From Saprospiraceae bacterium (GTDB lineage Bacteria; Bacteroidota; Bacteroidia; Chitinophagales; Saprospiraceae), in contig JADKAA010000024.1 of the NCBI GenBank assembly GCA_016715465.1, positions 1,178,001-1,242,000 of the forward strand: 64,000 nt of DNA, written 5' to 3'. Under the pieces are notes generated by a model. It worked only from the letters and a program-made list of their open reading frames with translations, searched no databases and was not told where the DNA came from. The position numbers and the translations under genes were made by a program. Of this stretch, positions 51,817-60,701 are shown piece by piece (within the stretch, counting starts at the first letter, position 1; the number at the start of each line of letters is the position of its first letter).

Positions 51817-52431
51817 TCAGGATACAAGGGAAAAGGCATATAACATTTCCCGGCATATTTGCAGGAACCTTTCCTGATATACCTCATCTTGTTGTGCTGT
51901 GCCGTCAGATGTTTTCGGATCTTCATAAGTGGTGGCTACCCTGATGTCAGCGCCGGGTATGAATGGGCAATTTTCATCGGCATCCGCACAGGTCATGATG
52001 GCCGCAAAATTTGAAGTTGGATTTCCTTCTGCATGATACACTTTGGAATAACACATGGTAGCGGTCTTTGTGCCAAACCGGACGGTCCAAAAAGGATTTG
52101 TGCTGTCTCCGTCGTTTGTGGATATTTCAAAACCAAGGTGTCGCAAGGCAGTTATTGCATTAGGGTGAAAAGTGGTGGCTTCGGTGCCCCCTGAGAAGAC
52201 ATGTACATTGTCGATACAATAATAGGCCGCCGCCATTGCGCCTGCAATCTGCCCAAAGTGACTCCTCCTCGAGTTATGCGTACAGACAAAGACCAGGTTG
52301 ATCTCCTCATTGGCATCATATTTTGCTTGCAGGTAGGCGGAAAGCCGCTCCAGCAGTAGTTTGCGCTGCGGGTCGATCTGATCAAATTGTTGCTCCAGGT
52401 TTTTAACCGTTCTCCTTATTTTTCGGAACAT
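51817..52431 (-). CDS. Arsenate reductase-like low-molecular-weight phosphatase (ArsC family)
   Basis: 204 residues. The N-terminal helical region is followed by the P-loop VFVCTHNSRRSHFGQIAGAM (Cys-x5-Arg type catalytic loop) and, later, MTCADADENCPFIPG, with Asp/Cys residues typical of thioredoxin-coupled ArsC relatives. It would reduce arsenate to arsenite for export. It begins 2 bp after the acr3 stop, forming an arsR-acr3-arsC operon. Confidence 0.85.
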   Translation of the reverse strand: MFRKIRRTVKNLEQQFDQIDPQRKLLLERLSAYLQAKYDANEEINLVFVCTHNSRRSHFGQIAGAMAAAYYCIDNVHVFSGGTEATTFHPNAITALRHLGFEISTNDGDSTNPFWTVRFGTKTATMCYSKVYHAEGNPTSNFAAIMTCADADENCPFIPGADIRVATTYEDPKTSDGTAQQDEVYQERFLQICREMLYAFSLVS

Positions 52432-52433
52432 GG

Positions 52434-53474
52434 CTATGAATTTTGAGAGTAAAATTTTTGCTTAAGATACAATGAAGCCCTTACCAATAGGATCAAAACA
52501 GGTACTTCTACCAATGGTCCAATTACGCCGGCGAAAGCTTGTGGTGAATGTATGCCAAAAACGGCAATGGCTACGGCTATGGCCAATTCAAAGTTATTCC
52601 CTGTAGCCGTAAATGCGATGGAGGCATTTTTATCGTATGGCAGACCCATCGCCTTATTTATAAAAAAGCTTACAAAAAACATCAGGATAAAATAGATTAT
52701 CAGAGGAATGGCTACCATCATCACATCCATGGGCAACTCCAGGATTTTATCCCCTTTGAGGCTGAACATTAAAATAATGGTGAAAAGCAAAGCATAGAGG
52801 GTAACCGGCGAAATGGCCGGAATAAACGTGCGTTGATACCAGTCCTTTCCTTTCGATTTAATGAGTTGGTATCTGGTCAAAAATCCGGCAATAAATGGAA
52901 TACCCAGGTAGATAAAAACACTTTCTGCCACATCCCGCATAGGCACAGTGATGTTAAAATTGCCCAGCCCCAACTGGCCCGGCAGGATATTTATGAACAA
53001 CCAGGCATAAAAGCTATACGTTATCACCTGGAACACGCTATTCAACGCCACCAGCAATGCAGCGTATTCGCGATTGCCACCCGCTAAATCATTCCACACG
53101 AGCACCATGGCAATACACCTTGCCAGCCCAATCAAAATCAGACCGGTCATATACCCGGGATAGTCCCTCAAAAACAAGACGGCTAGTCCAAACATAAGCA
53201 GTGGTCCAATCAGCCAGTTGAGCAATAGCGAAATGCCCATTGACTTTTTATCGCGGAATGCCCCTGGCAATAAGGAATAGTCGACCTTGGCAAGCGGAGG
53301 ATACATCATGAGGATCAGCCCTATGGCCAAAGGTACATTGGTGGAACCTATGGAGAGGTCATCAATTAAGGTAGATATTCCGGGAAACAGAGAGCCCAGT
53401 AATACCCCTGCTGCCATGGCCAAAAATATCCACAGGGTAAGAAAACGATCCAGAAATTTGAGTTTGGTTTTCAT
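52434..53474 (-). CDS. acr3: Arsenite efflux transporter, ACR3 family
   Basis: 346 residues with about ten membrane segments. The family signature GLARCIAMVLVWNDLAGGNR contains the conserved Cys used for arsenite transport, and AFTATGNNFELAIAVAIAVF is the second hallmark. It exports arsenite across the inner membrane. It is flanked by arsR (95 bp upstream) and the ArsC-like gene (2 bp downstream). Intact. Confidence 0.93.
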   Translation of the reverse strand: MKTKLKFLDRFLTLWIFLAMAAGVLLGSLFPGISTLIDDLSIGSTNVPLAIGLILMMYPPLAKVDYSLLPGAFRDKKSMGISLLLNWLIGPLLMFGLAVLFLRDYPGYMTGLILIGLARCIAMVLVWNDLAGGNREYAALLVALNSVFQVITYSFYAWLFINILPGQLGLGNFNITVPMRDVAESVFIYLGIPFIAGFLTRYQLIKSKGKDWYQRTFIPAISPVTLYALLFTIILMFSLKGDKILELPMDVMMVAIPLIIYFILMFFVSFFINKAMGLPYDKNASIAFTATGNNFELAIAVAIAVFGIHSPQAFAGVIGPLVEVPVLILLVRASLYLKQKFYSQNS

Positions 53475-53569
53475 ACATTTTATGAAATTTGAATCTTCGA
53501 TGTTTGCTATTTTTTGGCTTATTTAGCATTGTAATGATGAATCCATTGGTTGCATTGTCATACTATCAA

Positions 53570-53591
53570 TTAATCGCAAGAATACGAATCA
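53570..53591. promoter_or_regulatory. Second ArsR operator-like site, ahead of acr3
   Basis: TTAATCG, spacer CAAGAATA, CGAATCA closely matches the arsR upstream operator in arms and spacer. Read on the minus strand, the spacer is TATTCTTG, one base from a TAnnTTTG box, 95 bp before the acr3 start. It overlaps the last codons of arsR. Confidence 0.5.
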
Positions 53592-53896
53592 ATTTTGGTG
53601 TCAAAAAAACCCAGGAGCAAACCTTTGGCAAGGCCCCAGTTTTCCCGGTTTATGCAGTACTTCGTTTTGGGGGGATTTATTTCTCCCTGGATCAAACCGG
53701 CTTTTTTCAAAACAGTCAGGTGTTGAGAAAGCGTACTTTTAGCGATCGGCAGTTCGTCCGACAGATCTCCATGATAACAGCAGGACTGGTTCGCCAGCAT
53801 CTCCAGGATGGCTACCCTTGCTGGATTTGCAAGGGCATTCGCAAACATCGATACCATTTCCTGTTTCTTACTGTACTTTGATTTTATGACAGACAT
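53570..53896 (-). CDS. arsR: ArsR-family arsenic-responsive repressor
   Basis: 108 residues. A winged helix-turn-helix (MFANALANPARVAILEMLAN; AKSTLSQHLTVLKKAGLIQG) is preceded by a Cys pair in NQSCCYHGDLSDE and followed by Cys in TKYCINRE and the C-terminal YSCD, any of which could bind arsenite. It should repress its own operon until arsenite binds. It starts just downstream of an operator that encloses its -7 promoter box. Confidence 0.92.
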   Translation of the reverse strand: MSVIKSKYSKKQEMVSMFANALANPARVAILEMLANQSCCYHGDLSDELPIAKSTLSQHLTVLKKAGLIQGEINPPKTKYCINRENWGLAKGLLLGFFDTKIDSYSCD

Positions 53897-53908
53897 GTTT
53901 CTTGTATA

Positions 53909-53947
53909 TTATTCGCAAAATTACGAATAAAATAGTGTGCAGACCAA
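53909..53947 (-). promoter_or_regulatory. arsR promoter with embedded operator
   Basis: TTATTCG (53909-53915) and CGAATAA (53924-53930) are a perfect 7-bp inverted repeat. The 8-nt spacer, read on the minus strand, is TAATTTTG, an exact -7 box, and a minus-strand TTG lies 21 nt further (53945-53947). A repressor bound here would cover the promoter core. Confidence 0.75.
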
Positions 53948-54117
53948 ATTATTGGGCTATTAATTCGTTTTCTTGCGGTATTCAATTTTTTAAACAATTC
54001 ATCTTCATTCCTTCTACACCTTTTATCACAGGCCATGTCAGGCTTCAGTTTAACCAGCGAGCCCCGACATAAGTCATAAATTACCATTATATTAACACAA
54101 TTATGACAAATTAGTCG

Positions 54118-54125
54118 TATCTTTG
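54118..54125 (+). promoter_or_regulatory. Promoter -7 box of the DEAD-box helicase gene
   Basis: TATCTTTG, an exact TAnnTTTG match, 32 bp before ATG 54157. No TTG at -33. Confidence 0.55.
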
Positions 54126-54156
54126 CCACATTACATAACCAGCGTTGGCTTATGCA

Positions 54157-55503
54157 ATGGTCAAAGTAATAAAACTACCTGCCTTTCTGACTCGACGCAC
54201 AATTAATCACATTTTGACATTTTCTGAATTAAACATCATAATGCCCATACTTGAGGCATTAAAGGAAGAAGGATATTCCACACCAACCCCTATTCAACAA
54301 AAAGCCATTCCACCGGTACTCGCCGGAAGAGATCTTTTAGGTTGCGCCCAAACGGGCACCGGTAAGACAGCAGCTTTTGCCATTCCGGTACTCCAATTGC
54401 TTTCTGCAAAGAAAACCAATCCATCCAATACAAAAAAAATCAGGACACTTATCCTGACGCCAACCCGCGAACTTGCCCTGCAGATTCACGAAAGTTTTAA
54501 TGCCTATGGGAGGAAACTTCCGCTAACCCATCAGGTTCTTTTCGGCGGTGTAAACCAACACAGCCAGGTTAACGGCTTAAAGAGAGGCACTGATGTGCTT
54601 GTGGCTACCCCAGGTAGATTGCTCGACCTGATGAATCAGGGCTTTGTGCATCTCAATGGACTGGAGATCCTCATCCTCGATGAAGCAGATCGTATGCTCG
54701 ACATGGGCTTTATCCACGACGTGAAAAAAATCATCGCTGCCGTACCAAAACAAAGACAAACCCTTTTCTTCTCCGCCACCATGCCGGACGAAATCAGGAA
54801 ATTGGCAAATGGTATTCTTCATGATCCTGTGCACGTCAGTGTGGCTCCGGTATCATCTACGGCCGATACCATTGTTCAACATTTGTACTATGTAGATAAG
54901 GATGACAAGCGGGCTTTATTGCTCCACTTATTGAAATCGGCGGATATACAACATACCCTGGTTTTTACCAGAACAAAACACGGTGCCAATAAGGTAGTTA
55001 AAGACCTCATGGCCAAAGGCATCAAAGCAGATGCCATCCACGGCAATAAATCCCAGGTAGCCCGTCAGCAGGCCCTGACTAATTTTAAAAATAAATCGCT
55101 CAGGGTGCTCGTAGCTACCGACATTGCAGCCAGGGGCATCGATGTGGATGACCTAAAATATGTCATCAATTATGACCTGCCCGAAGTTTCAGAGACTTAT
55201 GTGCACCGCATTGGCAGGACAGGCAGGGCAGGAAACGCCGGCACCTCGTTCTCATTCTGCGAGCACGATGATACCACTGCATTGCGCGACATCGAACGAC
55301 TCATCAGCAAACGCATCCCATTGGTGACCGACCATCCATTCCACGTGGAATTTGATGGTCTTTCCAAAAGAATGCCACGCCAGCAGGGGCAACGACCCCC
55401 ACAACAACGATCAGATGTATCGAGGCAAAAGCCATCGGCACCGGCCAGGGGAAAAAAGAACCCCTTTTCAGGCGGCCGCAAAAGGATCAATCAGGCAGGA
55501 TAG
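54157..55503 (+). CDS. rhlE: DEAD-box ATP-dependent RNA helicase (RhlE-like)
   Basis: About 448 residues. Motifs in order: Q motif GYSTPTPIQQKAIPPVLAGR, Walker A AQTGTGKTAAFAIP, PTRELALQI, TPGRLLDLM, DEADRMLDMGF, SAT (FFSATMPDEI), VATDIAARGIDVDDL and HRIGRTGRAGNAGTSFSF, then a basic Gln/Arg/Lys-rich tail for RNA binding. It remodels RNA and ribosomal intermediates. ATG 54157 is taken, but family members usually start at TFSEL, so the TTG at 54214 is also possible. Intact and monocistronic, followed by a terminator. Confidence 0.92.
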   Translation: MVKVIKLPAFLTRRTINHILTFSELNIIMPILEALKEEGYSTPTPIQQKAIPPVLAGRDLLGCAQTGTGKTAAFAIPVLQLLSAKKTNPSNTKKIRTLILTPTRELALQIHESFNAYGRKLPLTHQVLFGGVNQHSQVNGLKRGTDVLVATPGRLLDLMNQGFVHLNGLEILILDEADRMLDMGFIHDVKKIIAAVPKQRQTLFFSATMPDEIRKLANGILHDPVHVSVAPVSSTADTIVQHLYYVDKDDKRALLLHLLKSADIQHTLVFTRTKHGANKVVKDLMAKGIKADAIHGNKSQVARQQALTNFKNKSLRVLVATDIAARGIDVDDLKYVINYDLPEVSETYVHRIGRTGRAGNAGTSFSFCEHDDTTALRDIERLISKRIPLVTDHPFHVEFDGLSKRMPRQQGQRPPQQRSDVSRQKPSAPARGKKNPFSGGRKRINQAG

Positions 55504-55560
55504 GAATCAGGATCACCAGCTTCCGTGAGGTAGCAGATCTTTTACCAAAATAACAAACCG

Positions 55561-55596
55561 AAAAGAGAATTGCTGAAAAGTAATTCTCTTTTTTTA
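55561..55596 (+). terminator. Rho-independent terminator after rhlE
   Basis: aaaagagaatt (55561-55571) and aattctctttt (55582-55592) form an 11-bp stem with a 10-nt loop, followed by a T run. Confidence 0.8.
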
Positions 55597-55610
55597 TGTT
55601 TAGCCAGTAC

Positions 55611-55751
55611 TTTGTCACCATTTTTGCAAGCCGCATTGCGCCCGGCAATAATGTCGCCAAAATGGATTTGTAGTTCAATCCCCGCGGCGGGCCATGACCC
55701 ACCGCTGCCGATATCTCGCACCTACAGTGCGAAGTCACTTTTAGGCATAGT
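55611..55751. repeat. Dispersed structured repeat C, copy 2
   Basis: Homologous to 26519-26661. Hairpins gcggcggg/cccaccgc (55684-55705, one mismatch) and tcgcac/gtgcga (55716-55732) are kept, the second with a different loop and a longer stem than copy 1. It lies directly after the rhlE terminator. Confidence 0.7.
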
Positions 55752-55821
55752 CAATGATAAGTTTAAACCCATCAAACCATCATACAAAAAATCACAAGAA
55801 AATCAGATCACCAGAACCCCG

Positions 55822-55846
55822 ACCTGTCAGATTGGCGCAGCCAGGT
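55822..55846. repeat. Dispersed palindromic repeat A
   Basis: A 25-bp inverted-orientation copy containing tgtcagattggcgcagccag. Confidence 0.7.
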
Positions 55847-55918
55847 AGATTTTCATGATTTCACCCTATAATGTTCAAAAGAAGTTTCTTGATTTAATTT
55901 ACCATGCTGTGCGCAGTG

Positions 55919-55983
55919 GCGCCCAGTTCACTCACGAAAATTGAATATGCCGGGTGGTAAGCGCCCAGTTCACTCACGAAAAT
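55919..55983. repeat. 23-bp direct repeat
   Basis: The word gcgcccagttcactcacgaa plus aat occurs at 55919-55941 and again at 55961-55983, 42 bp apart. Confidence 0.7.
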
Positions 55984-56003
55984 GAGCTGCCGCTCATTTT
56001 TTT
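55979..56003. terminator. Hairpin with T run
   Basis: aaaatgagc (55979-55987) and gctcatttt pair around tgcc and run into further Ts. It probably terminates read-through towards, or transcription from, the convergent GH3 gene. Confidence 0.6.
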
Positions 56004-56029
56004 CTCCGATGGAGAAAATGTTCGTTCAT

Positions 56030-56150
56030 CCCGATTTCCCGAATTCCGCGATTTCCCGATTTCCACGATTCCGCGATTTTCGCGATTTTCCCGATTCCGC
56101 GATTTTCCCGATTTCCCGATTCCGCGATTTCCCGATTCCCCAATTACCAG
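56030..56150. repeat. Degenerate cgatttcccgattccgcg tract
   Basis: Irregular copies of cgatttccc/cgattccgc words, related in composition to the 26.9-kb minisatellite and adjacent to the 3' end of the GH3 gene. Confidence 0.6.
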
Positions 56151-56151
56151 A

Positions 56152-59100
56152 TCACCTCCTCACCCCCAAACTCTCATAAATGACATCCCCGATTTTCGTG
56201 CGAATGTTCATCTCACTTATCTTATTGTTTTTCCGGGTGGTATAGACCCTGTTGGACAGGAAAATGTAAATAAGGTTGTAGGCGGGATCCACCCAGACAT
56301 AGGTGCCGGTGTAACCACTGTGGCCATAGGAAAGGGGAGAGGCCAGGCTGGGGGCATTGGTACCGCCTGTCAGGTCGGGTTTGTCAAAAGCGATGCCCCG
56401 GCGGTTGCCTTCTTTGGGGAACTGGTAGGCGGTGCATTCTTCGATCACCTGCGGACTAAAGTATTGTTTACCGCCATAACTTCCTTTTTGAAGATACATC
56501 AGCATGAGTTTTGCCAGGTCATTGGCATTGCCAAAGAGTCCGGCGTGACCCGCCATACCATCGAGGATGGCTGCCCCTTCATCGTGGACGTGGCCAAAGA
56601 TTTGTGTCCTGCGGAACAGGCTGTCATATTCTGTGGGCATCAGTCGCGGAGGGGAGGTCGATTCCAGGGGATTGAAACAAAGGCTGTTTGCCCCCAGAAT
56701 GCGGTAGGTTTCATAGAGGTATTGGTCGAAGTCCTTACCGGTGATCTGTTTGACGATGGCGGGGTAGTAGTAGTAATGAAGGTCGCTGTACACATAACCC
56801 TGCCCGGTATTGACGAGTGAATTTTTTATGCCATCAAAAAGCATGACGCGGTATTTTTTATGCATCCATAACTTTTCGTGCAACTGGATGTCATGATCTT
56901 TGGTCTGGTGGTCATGAAAGGCATTCTTTTTCCAGACGATGCATTCGGCACCCAGGCATTTTTGCCAAAGGTTTGCATTTTCCCGCACTGATGGCAGGTA
57001 GAGCAACTCTTTTTTGTTCTTTTTGCCAAACCATCGCCACAGGAAAAAAGGTTTCTTCTCTTTATACTGAAATTCTGCGACGAGGGTGGGCTTGAGTTTG
57101 ACCGCATGTTTCGCCGTAGCGAGACTGTCCACTGCATAGTGCCAAAACGGTATCCACGCTTTTAAGCCCGCGCGATGGGTGAGCAGGTTGCGGAAGGTAA
57201 GTTCCGCTTTGTTGCTGCCCCTCAGTTCGGGTACATACCTGGCCCATGGATCATCCAGCCTGAAATTATCTTCCGACATGAGTTGCATAATGGCCAGGGC
57301 GGAAGTAGTAATCTTGGTGACCGAGGCGAGGTCAAATACATCGGTGGTCTGTACAGCATCACTTTCGATCTGATGGCTGGTTTGCAGTTGTACATCTTTG
57401 TTTGCCGTCGCATCAAAAAAATCCATGGCATCCGTTTTCTGTCCCGATTCATAGCGTTTGTCCTGAGGACCGTTCAGCCTGGTGTCGCCGTAGGTGTGGC
57501 TGCCGTAAGCTTTTTGGTAAATTGTTCTGCCGTCTTTCACTACCTGAACCACCGCTCCCGGAAAGGCGTTTGCTTTGAGTCCTGAGTCAACAATCGAATC
57601 AATACGGGCACTCAGTAGATGGCCATCTATTCCTACCTGTTCCGGGCTGCCATAGGCCATCCTGGACAAAGGTGGTTGTTCGATGCCATTGCCGGATCTC
57701 AGATCTTCAGCGAGTGTTACGGGTAATTTTCCGGAAAAAGGCAGGGCTCCGAAGATGGCTTGTGCCGCGGCGGCCTCAGCATAGGCCCATTGCTGGTAAG
57801 TCGCTACGATGGCCTTGAAACCACCATAGGCAGGCAGATTTGGCAGGGCGTAAATGTTGCCAAAAAGACACAGGATGGCATTGTCGAGTTTTGACAATTG
57901 GGTGATGGCGGTGTTATTTTGTTCGTTGACGCTGTATTTGGCAGAAGGTCTTATTTCTTTCAGGTGCAAAGAGACCACTACGAGGTCGTAGCCGCTCAGT
58001 TGGATCACCAGGGACTGCACCAGGGAGTCTGAACTTTTTACAGGAATAATAAATTCATCTACGTTGGTGTAACGCGAGCACATCTCCTGAAAGGTGTTTG
58101 CCGGAATGCCATCGACAGCAACCACGGCGATGCGGCCATCCAGTTTTTTCACCGGCAGGATATCTCCTTCATTTTTTAAAAGGGTGAGGGTTGCTTCGGC
58201 AAAACTCCTGTTGAGCAGATCGGATGTAGTACTGTTGAGATCGGTAACCAGGTTTTTTAATTCGATGGCTTGATAGCTGTCGAGACCCACCCAGGATTTG
58301 GCCACTAGTATGCGCCGTACCTTTTCATCCAGGAGGGTACTGCTGATTCTGCCATCGGCAAGGGCAGCCTTGATCGCAGCCACAGCGGTGGGCACATCTT
58401 CAAATGTCTCGAGAATGTCATTGCCCGCCAGCAAAGCCTGCACCAGCGATTCGCCGGGTCCGAAATTTTTGATGGCTCCCTTCATGTCCATGGCATCGGT
58501 GAACGTAAGGCCTTTAAAACCCATTTGTTGCCGCAGCAACCCGGTTACAATATTTTTAGAAAAGGTGGCTGCCAGTCCCCCCAGCGGCTCGAGCACCGGT
58601 ACATCGAGATGCGCCGTCATGATGCCTCCCACGCCGGCATCTATGAGTTGCTGGAAGGGGTAAAGTTCCATCGTATGCAGTCGTAGGCTGTCATGGTTGA
58701 TCACCGGTAAGTCTTTGTGCGAATCCACCTCGGTATCTCCATGCCCGGGAAAGTGCTTTGCCGTAGCCATGACATGGGCGCTTTGTAAGCCCTTCATATA
58801 GGCCAGCGCCTTGGAGACCACCGCATCCCTTTTTTCGCCAAACGACCTGAAGTTGATCACCGGATTGTCCATGTTGCTGTTTATGTCCACCACCGGTGCG
58901 TAATTGATGTGTACCCCCAGCCGGCGACATTGTCTGCCCACTTCTCTGCCCATCCCCTCGATGAGGTCTTCATGACCGTCCATGGCACCCAGCGTCATGG
59001 CATAGGGAAACCGGTCGGTGCTGTCCATGCGCATGGCAGGCCCCATTCAAAGTCTTCTCCGATGAACAACGGCACCCTGGACATGGCTTGCAATTCATTG

Positions 59101-59378
59101 GTAAGTCTTGCCTGCACCGTAGGTGAGGAAGCAAAAAAAACGAGGCCGCCGATCTTGTAATCGCGGACCCAGCCTTTGAGTTTTTCAACATCATGTGGTT
59201 TGCCGGATACGTTGCCCCGGGGCATCAGTAACTGGCCGATCTTTTCATCCAGGGTAAGCGTGGCCATCACCGAATCCACCCATTTTACAGCGTAGCCGGT
59301 ATAAAATGCAGGCTCCCGCTGCGCATTCCCTGCCAGGGCCAAGCCTATGAATAAAACTAACCAATGATAACGCTGCAT
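56152..59378 (-). CDS. Glycoside hydrolase family 3 / serine beta-lactamase-like fusion, exported (one frameshift)
   Basis: About 1075 codons. ATG 59378 gives MQRYHWLVLFIGLALAGNAQ, a signal peptide. The frame breaks in the GGGG run near 59044: PLFIGEDFEWG is followed in the next frame by PAMRMDSTDRFPYAM. The GH3 domain carries the NagZ-type signature KHFPGHGDTEVDSHKDLP and nucleophile Asp in FTDAMDMKGAI, pointing to beta-N-acetylhexosaminidase. The C-terminal half has a class C beta-lactamase fold with S-x-x-K in FDLASVTKITTSALAIMQL, YSDLHYYYYP and a GHSGYTGTYVWVDP box. Such fusions are known in Bacteroidota and probably act on peptidoglycan fragments: the sugar is cut by one half, and the other half may act on a peptide or ester. 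Confidence 0.88.
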
Positions 59379-59398
59379 ATCGAAGCCGGATGTGATGT

Positions 59399-59406
59399 AC
59401 GAAGAT
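59399..59406 (-). promoter_or_regulatory. Near-consensus -7 box for the GH3 fusion gene
   Basis: The reverse complement reads TATCTTCG, 20 bp before ATG 59378. Confidence 0.4.
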
Positions 59407-59480
59407 AGCAAAATTAAGTTATTTTTTGGGTGCGACTGTCAGGTTTCGGAGCATCAGTTCTCGACTTGATTTTAGCCCCC

Positions 59481-59720
59481 TGATCCCTAACCCCTGATCC
59501 CTAACCCCTGATCCCTAGCCCCTGATCCCTAGCCTCTGATCCCTAGCCCCTGATCCCTAACCCCTGATCCCTAACCCCTGATCCCTAACCCCTGATCCCT
59601 AACCCCTGATCCCTAGCCCCTGATCCCTAGCCCCTGATCCCTAGCCCCTGATCCCTAACCCCTGATCCCTAACCCCTGATCCCTAACCCCTGATCCCTAG
59701 CCCCTAACCCCTAACCCCTA
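59481..59720. repeat. 14-bp minisatellite (taacccctgatccc units)
   Basis: About 16 tandem copies of tgatccctaacccc or tgatccctagcccc, ending in three 7-bp ccctaac units. A short related tract (ccctaacccctagcccctag) lies at about 43660-43695, overlapping the ribD 3' end. Nothing else is recognisable in 59412-59978, including 59721-59978. Confidence 0.85.
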
Positions 59721-59978
59721 AAAGAAAAGCACCAAAAGAAGATGATATTGGATTAGTGTTTTGGTCGATTTAAAAAATAGCGTTCGGATGTTTGGCTTTT
59801 TGAGATCTCTCTAAGGGGGCATTTGCAGTTACCAATGCTTCATAGGATAAGGTAGAGACCACAAAAGTGGAATATTCAAAAAAAACCAATTCCCAAAGGT
59901 GCAATTAATTATTTATGCTTTGTGAATGGATTTCCCGGTGCGCCATATCGGTTTCCCGGGTATGCATTTATGTGTATT

Positions 59979-60692
59979 TTATTTTACGGCCGTCAGCTTT
60001 TCGAGGATGTCATTCATCATCTCGATCTGAACTTGCTGGATCTCAAGCATCTCCTGTTGCTGGTGGATGATGAGGTGATCAAGTTTTTCATGCAGCATAC
60101 GGATCTCCAGTTCGGACTTCAGGTTGATCATGTAGTCTTTTTTTGAACGTTCCCTGTCTTTTTCTTCCTGCCTGTTTTGACTCATCATGATGACGGGTGC
60201 CTGTAAGGCTGCGATGCAGGACAGGATGAGGTTGAGCAAAATAAAAGGGTACGGGTCAAAGCCCTGGTCTTTCAAAATGTAGACATTGTAAAATATCCAG
60301 ACCACCAGGATGGTCATGAATAGGATGATGAATTTCCAGCTGCCGCCAAAGGAAGCCACTTTGTCGGCCAGTCTTTGCCCAATGGAGGTGGGCATGGTTT
60401 CATCCTCGATTTCCTTATCTGCCAGGGTTGACCTGTCCGAGAGGGATGACAAAACGGTCTTCTCCATTTTGGACAGTTCACCGATCTGTTTGCTCATCAG
60501 GGTTTCAATGTACCGTTTTCGGTAATCATTGAGTTCGATCACAGAGAGCTGGTTCGCAGTTTTGAAGTCGGGGTAGTCCTTCCTGATCAGGGTCAGGATC
60601 GATTGTCCAACCGCACTGCCGGTTACCCGGTCTGAAAGTAGATAATTACGGCCGGAGATGTCACTGGTGAAGAATTTTTCTTTTGTGGGCAT
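59979..60692 (-). CDS. DUF1003 membrane protein
   Basis: 237 residues, intact. An N-terminal soluble region is followed by two membrane helices (WKFIILFMTILVVWIFYNVY and FILLNLILSCIAALQAPVIM) and the DUF1003 signature RLADKVASFGGSWKFI...APVIMMSQNRQEEKDR, then a C-terminal amphipathic or coiled segment rich in Gln and Glu. The family has no defined biochemical role. It is encoded 9 bp after the GMC oxidoreductase and probably co-transcribed. Confidence 0.88.
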   Translation of the reverse strand: MPTKEKFFTSDISGRNYLLSDRVTGSAVGQSILTLIRKDYPDFKTANQLSVIELNDYRKRYIETLMSKQIGELSKMEKTVLSSLSDRSTLADKEIEDETMPTSIGQRLADKVASFGGSWKFIILFMTILVVWIFYNVYILKDQGFDPYPFILLNLILSCIAALQAPVIMMSQNRQEEKDRERSKKDYMINLKSELEIRMLHEKLDHLIIHQQQEMLEIQQVQIEMMNDILEKLTAVK

Positions 60693-60701
60693 GAATGGAA
60701 A

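Noticed and set aside
55954..56820. 288-codon plus-strand open frame
   Set aside because: It is antisense to the GH3/beta-lactamase fusion and begins in low-complexity repeat DNA; the minus strand carries clear motifs.
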